Below the pieces are notes generated by a model, which saw nothing but the letters and a program-made list of their open reading frames with translations, had not been told where the DNA came from and ran no database searches. A program made the position numbers and the translations under genes. A stretch of DNA of 45,094 bases, from contig CAJOGK010000008.1 of assembly GCA_905234145.1 (NCBI GenBank), forward strand, positions 1 through 45,094. The letters run 5' to 3'. The DNA comes from an uncultured Prevotella sp. (GTDB lineage Bacteria; Bacteroidota; Bacteroidia; Bacteroidales; Bacteroidaceae). Shown piece after piece: positions 16,944 to 24,857 of the stretch. Numbering within the stretch: position 1 is the stretch's first letter; every line of letters starts with the position of its first letter.

Positions 16944-17930
16944 TTTCTGAGGTACCACTTTCTTGTAGATCTTGCTATCGCCATTGATATTCTTCAGCAA
17001 GAGCTTACAAGCCTCCTGACCCATCACAAACGACTGGTCTTCGATAGCCGACATGCGTGGCGTAACATATTGCGCATGTTCATCATCGGTAAAACCTATC
17101 AATGCCACATCATCCGGGATGTTTAATCCCTTCTGCTTAATCGTTGTGAAGGCGGCAAACGTAACGATATCATTAAATGCGACGATGGCATCGGGGGGAT
17201 TTTCCATCTCCAGCAGTCTGGCAGTAACCCCTGAGGCCCAGTCGTAATCTATCTGGTCGCATACCACGAGGTCGCGATCAATAGGAATGCGATGTTCTCG
17301 CAAGGCTTCCAAATAACCATGCTTACGACGACGCACCATATCCAGATGGTTTGGACCACCAATAAAAGCAATCCTTTTACTACCCGTTTCAATGAGATGG
17401 AGCGTAGCCTCATAAGCAGCTTCATCGCCATTAGCCGTCACACAAGAGAATTTCTCGGTTAAGCAGGTACGTCCCAAGAATACCAGAGGAATGGCCATTT
17501 TGGAGATCTCTTCGAAATGGGAATAATCGGTAGTGTTCTGCGACAAGCTAGCAATGATGCCCTCTACATGCAAATTGATAAAGTTATCGATGGCATTCAC
17601 TTCGTCTTCACTATTCTCGTGGGTATTAGCACTGATGACAGAATAGCCCATCTTACGCGCCTCTGCCTCAATACCATCAAGCACGGCCGAATAATAGTGA
17701 GTAACCAGATTAGGCACCACCACACCTATAACTTTGGGCGCTTCTTTACGCAAACTCTGGGCAAAGGGATTGGGGCGATAATTTAGTTTCTTAGCCAGAT
17801 CCTTTACCTTTTGCTGCATCTCGGAACCAATTTCTGGCGAGCTACGCAATGCTCTGCTCACAGTAGCGATACTGACGCCTAATTCTTTGGCGAGATCTTT
17901 CAGGGAGGTACGTCGTTTTTGAGTTGCCAT
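16899..17930 (-). CDS. LacI-family transcriptional repressor
   Basis: This 343-residue regulator begins with a helix-turn-helix (about 8-30, TSLKDLAKELGVSIATVSRALR) and the hinge helix (PNPFAQSLRK). A periplasmic-binding-protein-like sugar-sensing domain follows (IGVVVPNLVTHYYSAVLDGIE to the C-terminus). The effector is likely a sugar or sugar derivative, but which one cannot be read from the sequence. It is convergent with the metal ATPase, overlapping it by 45 bases. No sugar gene lies directly beside it in the same direction, so its targets may be elsewhere. It has its own TATATTTG promoter and a palindromic GCAAACGTTTAC site upstream, suggesting self-control. Confidence 0.93.
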   Translation of the reverse strand: MATQKRRTSLKDLAKELGVSIATVSRALRSSPEIGSEMQQKVKDLAKKLNYRPNPFAQSLRKEAPKVIGVVVPNLVTHYYSAVLDGIEAEARKMGYSVISANTHENSEDEVNAIDNFINLHVEGIIASLSQNTTDYSHFEEISKMAIPLVFLGRTCLTEKFSCVTANGDEAAYEATLHLIETGSKRIAFIGGPNHLDMVRRRKHGYLEALREHRIPIDRDLVVCDQIDYDWASGVTARLLEMENPPDAIVAFNDIVTFAAFTTIKQKGLNIPDDVALIGFTDDEHAQYVTPRMSAIEDQSFVMGQEACKLLLKNINGDSKIYKKVVPQKLVIRETSAKRPHGV

Positions 17931-17956
17931 AGTCGATAATTTTAATTATTCCGCTG

Positions 17957-17964
17957 CAAATATA
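17957..17964 (-). promoter_or_regulatory. -7 element of the LacI-type gene
   Basis: The minus strand reads TATATTTG, a full match to TAnnTTTG, 27 bases before the ATG. Confidence 0.65.
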
Positions 17965-17982
17965 CAAAAAAGAATCAAAATT

Positions 17983-17994
17983 GCAAACGTTTAC
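17983..17994. promoter_or_regulatory. Candidate LacI-type operator
   Basis: GCAAACGTTTAC has the AAACGTTT core with a central CG, as in many LacI-family operators. It sits about 20 bases upstream of the -7 box of the repressor gene, a good place for autoregulation. Confidence 0.45.
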
Positions 17995-18016
17995 GTGTAT
18001 TTTTTAGGGTAAATTA

Positions 18017-18047
18017 TTGCATATCACAAGTTTTTGCCGTACCTTTG
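18017..18047 (+). promoter_or_regulatory. Rightward promoter with no following protein gene
   Basis: A TTG at 18017-18019 and TACCTTTG at 18040-18047 are separated by 20 bases, close to the Bacteroidetes TTTG-TAnnTTTG arrangement. No rightward protein gene follows, only a hairpin about 60 bases away. Confidence 0.5.
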
Positions 18048-18053
18048 CACCAG

Positions 18054-18146
18054 CAAATTCAGAATGAGTAATGAATAGTTGATAATAAGTTAGTTAGAAA
18101 ATTGTTAAGCAAGACTGTCGTGATGACACTCTTGCTTTTCTTTTTT
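18054..18146 (+). ncRNA. Candidate small RNA
   Basis: This is a region of about 93 bases between a good promoter and an intrinsic terminator, with no long reading frame (only MSNE before a stop). It would be transcribed toward the 3' end of the DUF5686 gene. I do not recognise an RNA family. The alternative is that the hairpin simply ends the DUF5686 transcript on the other strand and the promoter match is by chance. Confidence 0.35.
18109..18146 (+). terminator. Intrinsic terminator in the LacI-DUF5686 spacer
   Basis: GCAAGACTGTC (18109-18119) and GACACTCTTGC (18125-18135) pair with one mismatch around a 5-base loop. TTTTCTTTTTT follows. The T-tract is on the plus strand, so rightward transcripts end here. 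The minus strand has only TTAACAATTTT after the stem. Confidence 0.75.
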
Positions 18147-20774
18147 CTAGAACGTCATTCGTACCATAAAGCGAACGCCATGCTTATGCGCTGTAGGCAA
18201 TTCATTATAGTTGAGACGACGCACATATTCCACATGAATGAGTTTGAAGATATTATGAATACCTAACGACAACTCCATATAAGGTCGCTTGGGATCGATG
18301 ACATAACAGCCTTCCGGGAAATACATCAGCAACGGAGAACCTGCATTTTCCGACAAGAAAGGATTATTCTTATCAGATAGTTCTCCCCAAAGCACACGGA
18401 AGCCTATCCACTCGCGCCATTTCAGTTTTCTGATCAGCGGAATACGATTCAAGATCTTACCATTAAGATCCCAATTTAACTGTCCGGACAAGAAACGGTC
18501 GGTAGGGAACTCCATGTTATTGATGGTCTCGAAGGTGTAATCCTGAACGATATAAGAGAGGTTCGTCTCAGGCATAATAAGCAGGGGAAAAGGCACTTTC
18601 TCCCATTGGATGCCGCCCTTTATCAGGAAATCCATCTTTCCCCAAGACTTCAGCCAGAAGCGCTTATAGATAGAGGCTTCAGTTAAATTATAGCTATAAT
18701 CACTGCCCAAAAGTCCCTTGATACCAAGCGTATGAGCGATTGTAAACACAGGGGCATCGAGATTAATGGGCAGACGACGCTGCTTGGTATTGATAAACGT
18801 CTCGCCTGGGGCAAAACGAAGTTCTGCACGCAATTCTGTAGTACGGAACTTGCGCGAAGGAACCCCACCCTCGCCCGGATGGCTAAAGTTGGTCCAAAGG
18901 CTACGATCAGGACTCTCTGACAACGGGATATAGTAAAGTTCGCCTGCTGCTTCATTTTCCTCAGTCTTCAGACGGACAGTGGTACGGAAGCCCCAGTCTT
19001 CCTCTCGTTCGAAAGTAAGCGACTGGCGATTATAGAACAACATCTTATCGACCTTTGCCCATTTAAAAGCCGTAAACACATTATCCTTATCCGTGCGCAT
19101 GAACTTATCGGAAGGCGATTCAATATCGTAACTCGATGAGAGGGTCAATGTTCGCATCGGGAACTCACGAGGCAGATATTCCTTTTTGTTAAACGACCAG
19201 ATTATATCGCCCTTATAGTATGTCTTCTTCGATTTCCATCCACGGGCTATATAACCTCGGAAGAACAGATTTGAATCAAGATTAGCTGTACTCTGCGCAG
19301 AAATACGGGTACGAAGGCCATCGATAAAGTTGGCTGTGAGCATGGTGTTAACAGGACCGATATCAACCTTCGACGGATGCTTCTTAGTACCTGTCTCTAT
19401 AAAGTTCTCAATCAAGGCCTTCACTGCAAACACGACGTATTTAACACCCTTGACTTTCTGAAGATTCGAGATAAAATCACCCATAGAGCTCTCACTCTTG
19501 GTAAGTTCTACCTGACGATACTGGGCCCAGAATTCATCACTGCGCATCATGGCATTCACATCCTTCACTTCTTTCTTCTTACCCTTGAACAGTTGTGGGG
19601 GTAATTCATCGAAAGCATAATCTGTAAGACGCGTATTGCGGATGACTACAAACTGTTGCAGGAAGCTAGCCAACTTGATTTCTGTAAACATATCATCTAC
19701 TGCCAGCACCCAATCACCATCAGGCAAACGGCGGAACTCCTGCACAATCTGCATATTCTCAACAAAGTTCACATCGCTCTTTTTAGGAATCGTCATATCG
19801 CAACGCTTTACCTGCCAAGAAGAATCGGCAAGAATATAGAGATCGCCACGGAAACCAAAATCCTGCTGGTTATTTGGCAAGAAATGCAAATGGAAACATT
19901 TATCGCCTTGCACCATCAGGGTGTCTTGAATATAAAAGCGATAGAAAGCGATGGCATCCTTACCGATAGGAGAAGTAAAAGGATACTGCAACATACGGAT
20001 CTGATCGTCATAGATATTCACATCAGTGAAAACATCCTTTATGACGGTATTCAGGATCTCACCAGTCTGAATAAGGTCATTAATACCCGTTTGGTTAATA
20101 CCCTTTACAATCGTCTTCTCGTCATGAGGCTTTTTACGATAAATCTTTTGCGAAACAGTCTCGTCCACAGAAATAGGCAGAATCAGCTTATTGTTATAAG
20201 GACAAGCCTCTATCTGGTCGATAAGCCATTGCTTTTTCTTGTACTTTGGAGAATCGAGCACCTCTGGCTTAAAATCATTCAGCGCAAGGGTAATCTTCTG
20301 ATACTTATTGTATTGATAGAAGTCGCGATTGTCGAGATCCGTACGTTTCTTCGCAGCAACTACCTTCTTCATCATTTCTACAGCAGGATTGTTCTTACGA
20401 CTATAACGCCCTTTCTTTGCCTTTACTGTCACTTCTTTAAGAAGCGTGTTGTCTGGTTTCAGACGAACATTAAAAGTACCTTTAACACTGGCATTGACGA
20501 GAACCGTTTTAGAAACATAGCCTACTGCGGAGAAAGTGATAGACCATCCCTGATGACGGGCTATGGAGTAATGACCATCAATATCTGAAGCGACACCTAC
20601 CCCATGCCCCTTATATTGCGCACTTGCAAAAGGGATGGCCTCACCAGACTGGACATCAATGATCTGACCAGTGAGCACCTGAGCAATCGCTGGGGAAAGA
20701 GATGTGATCATGAATAACAACACGACCCATCTTATTAGGCTACACCTCTTATTATATAGTACAATCCTCATCAT
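18147..20774 (-). CDS. DUF5686 family outer-membrane-type protein with carboxypeptidase-like N-terminal domain
   Basis: This 875-residue protein has a signal peptide (MITSLSPAIAQ after a basic start). A carboxypeptidase-regulatory-like beta domain follows at about 33-115 (LTGQIIDVQSGEAIPFASAQYKGHGVGVASDIDGHYSI). A long DUF5686 region rich in alternating aromatic residues runs to the end, typical of a beta-barrel (final MRMVF-like end, FMVRMTF). Its role in the family is not established. A cell-surface or outer-membrane function is likely. It starts 18 bases after the HAD gene, so it is probably the last gene of the 23917-to-18147 cluster. Confidence 0.82.
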   Translation of the reverse strand: MMRIVLYNKRCSLIRWVVLLFMITSLSPAIAQVLTGQIIDVQSGEAIPFASAQYKGHGVGVASDIDGHYSIARHQGWSITFSAVGYVSKTVLVNASVKGTFNVRLKPDNTLLKEVTVKAKKGRYSRKNNPAVEMMKKVVAAKKRTDLDNRDFYQYNKYQKITLALNDFKPEVLDSPKYKKKQWLIDQIEACPYNNKLILPISVDETVSQKIYRKKPHDEKTIVKGINQTGINDLIQTGEILNTVIKDVFTDVNIYDDQIRMLQYPFTSPIGKDAIAFYRFYIQDTLMVQGDKCFHLHFLPNNQQDFGFRGDLYILADSSWQVKRCDMTIPKKSDVNFVENMQIVQEFRRLPDGDWVLAVDDMFTEIKLASFLQQFVVIRNTRLTDYAFDELPPQLFKGKKKEVKDVNAMMRSDEFWAQYRQVELTKSESSMGDFISNLQKVKGVKYVVFAVKALIENFIETGTKKHPSKVDIGPVNTMLTANFIDGLRTRISAQSTANLDSNLFFRGYIARGWKSKKTYYKGDIIWSFNKKEYLPREFPMRTLTLSSSYDIESPSDKFMRTDKDNVFTAFKWAKVDKMLFYNRQSLTFEREEDWGFRTTVRLKTEENEAAGELYYIPLSESPDRSLWTNFSHPGEGGVPSRKFRTTELRAELRFAPGETFINTKQRRLPINLDAPVFTIAHTLGIKGLLGSDYSYNLTEASIYKRFWLKSWGKMDFLIKGGIQWEKVPFPLLIMPETNLSYIVQDYTFETINNMEFPTDRFLSGQLNWDLNGKILNRIPLIRKLKWREWIGFRVLWGELSDKNNPFLSENAGSPLLMYFPEGCYVIDPKRPYMELSLGIHNIFKLIHVEYVRRLNYNELPTAHKHGVRFMVRMTF

Positions 20775-20792
20775 TCTATTCTATTCCTTTCA

Positions 20793-21491
20793 TTATTCAT
20801 TTCTCAACAATTCCGTCAAATCTGTAATGACTTGGCCAGCGACAGACGCATCAACAGGATCATCTGTCCAGCCCTCGCCCTTAAACCATACAGTTTGACA
20901 GCCTACCTTGCTGGCAGGGATAATATCCTTATCAATACTGTCGCCCACTACCATCACCTCAGCTGCAGGTAATCCCAAAGCCTCAACACCCAGCGTAAAA
21001 ATACGAGGGTCGGGCTTTCTGACGCCAACTACTGCAGACTCGATTATCTGAAGGAAAATACCATCAAGACCAAACTCATGGAGAACAGTAGCGATATTTC
21101 CATAGAAATTACTAACGAGCACCATGGGGTATTTTTCTTTCAGACGCAGTAAGACCTCACGACTATGAGCCACCTCAGCTAAAGTGTGCTCATAAAGATC
21201 GGACACCACAGCAGAAGCCATCGCCTCAAAATCAAACGCACAACCTTGATTCTTCAAAAAATCCATCTGAATACGCACTTTGTGTTCCAAAGTCATTCGG
21301 AAGGTAAAATCAGGTTGGATAATAGGATTCTTTCCCAGTGTACGTTCCCCATGTACATATGCCTCACGGAATTGTTGCTCAGTAACAGGCACATGCTGAC
21401 GCTGGTAAGCGTGCCAGATGACCTTTCCCCAGTGGTTACCGCCTGTATCAAGCGTTCCACCATAATCGAATATATATCCCTTTGGCATCAT
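20793..21491 (-). CDS. HAD-superfamily hydrolase
   Basis: This 232-residue protein has the HAD fold with motif I FDYGGTLDT (nucleophile Asp9), motif II VLVSN, Lys in GVRKPDPRIF and motif IV VGDSIDKDIIPA. The second motif I Asp, usually the general acid in phosphatases, is Gly11 (DYGGT). That is seen in some family members and may mean a slow or altered reaction. The gene lies 13 bases after the CDP-alcohol phosphotransferase, so a small phosphorylated intermediate of the same pathway is a likely substrate. This is inference from the operon. Confidence 0.85.
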   Translation of the reverse strand: MMPKGYIFDYGGTLDTGGNHWGKVIWHAYQRQHVPVTEQQFREAYVHGERTLGKNPIIQPDFTFRMTLEHKVRIQMDFLKNQGCAFDFEAMASAVVSDLYEHTLAEVAHSREVLLRLKEKYPMVLVSNFYGNIATVLHEFGLDGIFLQIIESAVVGVRKPDPRIFTLGVEALGLPAAEVMVVGDSIDKDIIPASKVGCQTVWFKGEGWTDDPVDASVAGQVITDLTELLRNE

Positions 21492-21504
21492 CGTGAAATG
21501 AGAA

Positions 21505-22437
21505 TTAAGAGAGTTGCTCAGTGAGGTTACGACAGAGTTTCTCGTGTTTATAGTGCATGTACTTATACATCGCCTGGAATACTGTCAAGTCGAACAGGGG
21601 ATACAACCAGGGTATATCAAGCAGACAAGCAACATAGATAGTAATAGCACGAGCATTGAATGTCAGCAAATTAGTGTACTTCATCAAAGGACGACTACCT
21701 GTCAGAAGCTGCTGACGGATATCCTCAAGCTTAGCTGAGGGCTGAGTTGAGACCTCCTTCCAACGGGCGAAGAAGCGTTGGAACTCTGGCGTCTGCTTCT
21801 CCTGATTCTTACAATAATTGGCATAATTGAAATAGAATACTCGCGAGAGAAGTTCACTCTTAGGCAGACCTTCATAAATGGCTCGCTGCTGCTTGTAATT
21901 ATCGAGCTCACTACCGTCTTTGCCAAGCAGGAAGAAGAGGTGTATCTGACGATAATAGTCTGCCAAGGTACTCTGTGGCGAGTGGATAATAAACCCACAG
22001 AAAGCACAGAAGAGGAAAGCCAAGAAACCCCACTGATAATCAGTAAACGGGATATTCTGAGTCCATAGACGGTAAACGATCGCAAGATAGATGCAGAAGA
22101 ACCAGACATCCCCGGCAAATCCGTCAAGCATACGACCAATAAGCGTTTTCTTTCCTGTAATACGTGCCATCTGACCATCTGTAGAATCACAGAAATTGGC
22201 AAACATCAATAGGATGACACCCCAAATATTTGATTCCAGGTCGGAATAGTGGAACATCCATCCAGCTCCTATACCCAGAAATATCGATACGATGGTTATT
22301 ACATTCGGATGGATACCAAGCTTATTCCACAGCAAAGCAAAAGCCAAACCAATGGGACGCGTGAAGTGAACATCCAGCCACTCCTCAGTATCCTCAGACT
22401 TAAATGATAATTTTAATAATTCTTTAAAAGTTGCCAT
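21505..22437 (-). CDS. CDP-alcohol phosphatidyltransferase family membrane enzyme
   Basis: This 310-residue membrane enzyme would transfer a phospho-alcohol between CDP-linked and hydroxyl substrates. The family motif is at 84-110: Asp84, Asp87-Gly88, Ala91-Arg92, Gly101 and Asp105. The fourth Asp of the motif is normally four residues after the third. Here that position is Gly109 and an Asp follows at 110. Several hydrophobic helices surround it. The gene starts two bases after the ATP-grasp gene. Together with the nucleotidyltransferase, which could make a CDP-activated head group, it suggests synthesis of a phospholipid or other phosphodiester. The exact substrate is unknown. Confidence 0.83.
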   Translation of the reverse strand: MATFKELLKLSFKSEDTEEWLDVHFTRPIGLAFALLWNKLGIHPNVITIVSIFLGIGAGWMFHYSDLESNIWGVILLMFANFCDSTDGQMARITGKKTLIGRMLDGFAGDVWFFCIYLAIVYRLWTQNIPFTDYQWGFLAFLFCAFCGFIIHSPQSTLADYYRQIHLFFLLGKDGSELDNYKQQRAIYEGLPKSELLSRVFYFNYANYCKNQEKQTPEFQRFFARWKEVSTQPSAKLEDIRQQLLTGSRPLMKYTNLLTFNARAITIYVACLLDIPWLYPLFDLTVFQAMYKYMHYKHEKLCRNLTEQLS

Positions 22438-22439
22438 AA

Positions 22440-23210
22440 TTATAATAATGTTGAAATGGCCTTAGCAGCTTCTTCCCTGCATCGGGAAAAGCTAGGCCAG
22501 TCGTTAAAATCTATTATACACCAAGAGCCGTCAGCCCTTACAATGCAATCTCCGCCATACACACTAATCCCTACTGCAGAGCTGAGCGTTTCTACCTGTT
22601 TTTGAAGACTGTCTACATCAAATTTATAATGATGCGACGCACCATTGTGTTGCTCGTCACCAAACTTCGACACACCATCATCAGTAGGATAATAATAGCG
22701 GAAGAAGCCTGTACCTAATACACCATAGAATTTAACCAGATCGCCCTTTACGTGGGCACTGACGGTATATGCAGTAATACCACGCTGGCGCATGGCTTCG
22801 ATCTGTTGTTCTAGTTCCGTTTTATTTGAAACAAATATCACATCTTCTTTCGACTGTGCTGCAAAATCGCCTCGCTTCAACCAATAGCCATCAGGTCCAT
22901 CCTTAGGCGGCATGGGGATACCAGCCTGCTTCATGATAGTTTCCAGACAGCAACGGGCACAGTTCTCTATCCCTTGGGGAGAATTGATAATGCAAACACC
23001 TTGTAATTTTTTCAGTGCATCTAACGTTTCAGGCAGGCGTCCCATCGTAAAAACAGCATCTGCTACAGGCAATGGTTCTCCTTCTACAATATACGCCACA
23101 CTATCACCTTGCTGCAGGCGTTGCGCTGCTACAGCATCAAGGATAGCCTTATCTTTCTCCACCGAATTTGGAGAAAACTGGGGCGCACGTTGTATCATTA
23201 CTATCTTCAT
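22440..23210 (-). CDS. ATP-grasp-like protein
   Basis: This 256-residue protein has an N-terminal Rossmann-like part (MKIVMIQRAPQFSPNSVEKD). The ATP-grasp region follows: GYWLKRGDFAAQ, then ITAYTVSAHVKGDLVKFYGVLG, and the metal-binding end VRADGSWCIIDFNDWPSF. Such enzymes usually join a carboxylate to an amine or thiol using ATP. Its start overlaps the end of the nucleotidyltransferase by four bases (ATGA), a sign of coupled translation. It may add an amino acid or similar group to the head group made by this cluster. The substrate is not known. Confidence 0.72.
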   Translation of the reverse strand: MKIVMIQRAPQFSPNSVEKDKAILDAVAAQRLQQGDSVAYIVEGEPLPVADAVFTMGRLPETLDALKKLQGVCIINSPQGIENCARCCLETIMKQAGIPMPPKDGPDGYWLKRGDFAAQSKEDVIFVSNKTELEQQIEAMRQRGITAYTVSAHVKGDLVKFYGVLGTGFFRYYYPTDDGVSKFGDEQHNGASHHYKFDVDSLQKQVETLSSAVGISVYGGDCIVRADGSWCIIDFNDWPSFSRCREEAAKAISTLL

Positions 23211-23917
23211 CCTTTCAAAAATGCTTCTGCTTTTTGGATATCTGAGGCATGATCTACATCGAGAACTTTCGAGAAAGGAAATGCCTGAAGGCGTAAACCA
23301 TCATTCACCAAGGCTCGCTGGAAATTACGCATACGACTCTCGCCACGCTCAATACATTTAGAAAGCGTAGTAAGTGAACGAGGCGTTAAACCATAAATAC
23401 CCCCACTAATATACTGTGGATTCTCACAACTGTCTAGGAATCCAGTTATCTTCAACTGATCATCCGCAGCCACGTATAGCGGTTTCTCATCATCGATATA
23501 ATCAGTTACGCCCATCAGTCCATCTGCTTCGTCTTTAGCGACTAAAGTCTGGAAACAATCTATATACGACGTAAACTCTGACTCTCTGAAAATGGTGTCG
23601 ACAGTGGTGAGTACAAAAGGTTCATCGCCAAGCCAGCGACTCAATTCCCACATGCTGTGCATGCTACTGGGCGTTGACTTGACGATAAAGTGCAATGGTA
23701 TATCTCCCATCTGCTGAATTTGCTCTAGATGCTGGGCAACAGCTGTCATCTGTTGATTACAGATAACATCGATTTCCGAGGCCCCATGAGCCATAAATAT
23801 CCTTATCAAGCGGTCTATCAGCTTTTCGCCTGCAACCTCAATAAGAGGTTTGGGACTGACAATACCTTCTTGAACCAGCCGAGAACCTTCTCCTGCTGCT
23901 ATGATAGCATATTTCAT
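23207..23917 (-). CDS. Nucleotidyltransferase (sugar- or alcohol-phosphate type)
   Basis: This 236-residue GT-A-fold NTP transferase has the N-terminal binding loop IIAAGEGSRL (Gly9, Gly11, Arg13), KPLIEVAGEKLIDR and the TVDTIF metal-binding region. Enzymes of this type activate sugar- or polyol-phosphates as nucleotide derivatives. It is the first gene of a leftward cluster with a TACCTTTG promoter 36 bases upstream, followed by ATP-grasp, CDP-alcohol phosphotransferase and HAD genes. In some hyperthermophiles a similar nucleotidyltransferase makes CDP-inositol for a CDP-alcohol phosphotransferase, so an analogous route is possible here. Confidence 0.85.
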   Translation of the reverse strand: MKYAIIAAGEGSRLVQEGIVSPKPLIEVAGEKLIDRLIRIFMAHGASEIDVICNQQMTAVAQHLEQIQQMGDIPLHFIVKSTPSSMHSMWELSRWLGDEPFVLTTVDTIFRESEFTSYIDCFQTLVAKDEADGLMGVTDYIDDEKPLYVAADDQLKITGFLDSCENPQYISGGIYGLTPRSLTTLSKCIERGESRMRNFQRALVNDGLRLQAFPFSKVLDVDHASDIQKAEAFLKG

Positions 23918-23952
23918 TCTGAATCTCTTTCGCGTACATTATAAAATCGGTG

Positions 23953-23960
23953 CAAAGGTA
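23953..23960 (-). promoter_or_regulatory. -7 element of the nucleotidyltransferase cluster
   Basis: The minus strand reads TACCTTTG, 36 bases upstream of the nucleotidyltransferase ATG. It is the only such box upstream of the five-gene cluster. Confidence 0.6.
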
Positions 23961-24000
23961 CGTATTTCCAATGAGATTCAGGTAACTTTTTTAGATTTAT

Positions 24001-24783
24001 TTATTTTTCTATTGACAATTTCGCAGTATCTATATCACCCGATCCATGTATTTTGGAAGAAAAATGGTTGATTTTTCCACTAAGACGGATATCACCAGAA
24101 CCCGTAAGACTGCAATCTACAGAACGGCAGCCTTCTCTAAAATCTACATTCATGTCTCCAGAGCCACGCACCGCAATATCAGTATGATTTACTTGCCAAA
24201 GATTCATACTAAAATCACCAGAACCAACCAGCAAAGCAGAAACATCTTTTGCCTCAAGACGCTTAATAGCCAAATCACCAGAGCCAATAAGTTCGGCTTG
24301 GCAATTATCACAGATAAGATCTTGTATCGTAATATCTCCAGAGCCACGAAGTGTGACATCAAATTTATCTGAATCAATACGACTGTCACTGATAAAATCG
24401 CCCGAACCATTCAGATGCACACCTATCAAATCGGGAGAAGTAACAAAAACAGCTAAATCACTGGTATTTCTCCCAGAAACATTAAAGATGCCAACCTTTC
24501 CACGATTACGAATGACGAGCGTATTACCTGTCTTGGAAGTAATAATTTCATCCAAGACTTCCTTTCCTCCTTTTACGATGACAGAGAAAGAGTCTGCTTG
24601 AGAATAATATACCGTTGGAGAACCAGATATTTCTATTCTCTCAAAATCGTTCATTAATCTTTTTTCTGAAACTTGTGGTCCACTTTCCCATGGGGACAAC
24701 GTTCTTGCTTCATGAATACATGAGGTTGTCATTAATACTGACAACGACAGCATACCGGCCATCAAAAAATGCTTTGCTTTCAT
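24001..24783 (-). CDS. GIN-domain (DUF2807) lipoprotein with GSGD repeats
   Basis: This 260-residue protein has a lipoprotein signal (LMTTSC, Cys22) and a beta-helix-like GIN/DUF2807 domain (ERIEISGSPTVYYSQADSFS onward). Seven GSGD motifs occur at spacings of about 18-24 residues (NGSGD, RGSGD, IGSGD, VGSGD, RGSGD, TGSGD, HGSGD), each on one turn of the solenoid. The family is common in Bacteroidetes and is thought to be a surface or adhesion-like domain, but no activity is established. It is probably anchored in the outer membrane. It is followed, on the same strand upstream, by an unrelated histidine kinase. Confidence 0.85.
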   Translation of the reverse strand: MKAKHFLMAGMLSLSVLMTTSCIHEARTLSPWESGPQVSEKRLMNDFERIEISGSPTVYYSQADSFSVIVKGGKEVLDEIITSKTGNTLVIRNRGKVGIFNVSGRNTSDLAVFVTSPDLIGVHLNGSGDFISDSRIDSDKFDVTLRGSGDITIQDLICDNCQAELIGSGDLAIKRLEAKDVSALLVGSGDFSMNLWQVNHTDIAVRGSGDMNVDFREGCRSVDCSLTGSGDIRLSGKINHFSSKIHGSGDIDTAKLSIEK

Positions 24784-24857
24784 CTTATTTCTATTTTTAT
24801 TGTTTTTCTGTTTGACGTTTACAAAGCGCCAAAAGTTGCAAACAAATAAAAAATATT

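Noticed and set aside
19656..20588. A 310-residue frame on the plus strand within DUF5686
   Set aside because: It is the shadow of the DUF5686 gene, with no promoter or motif.
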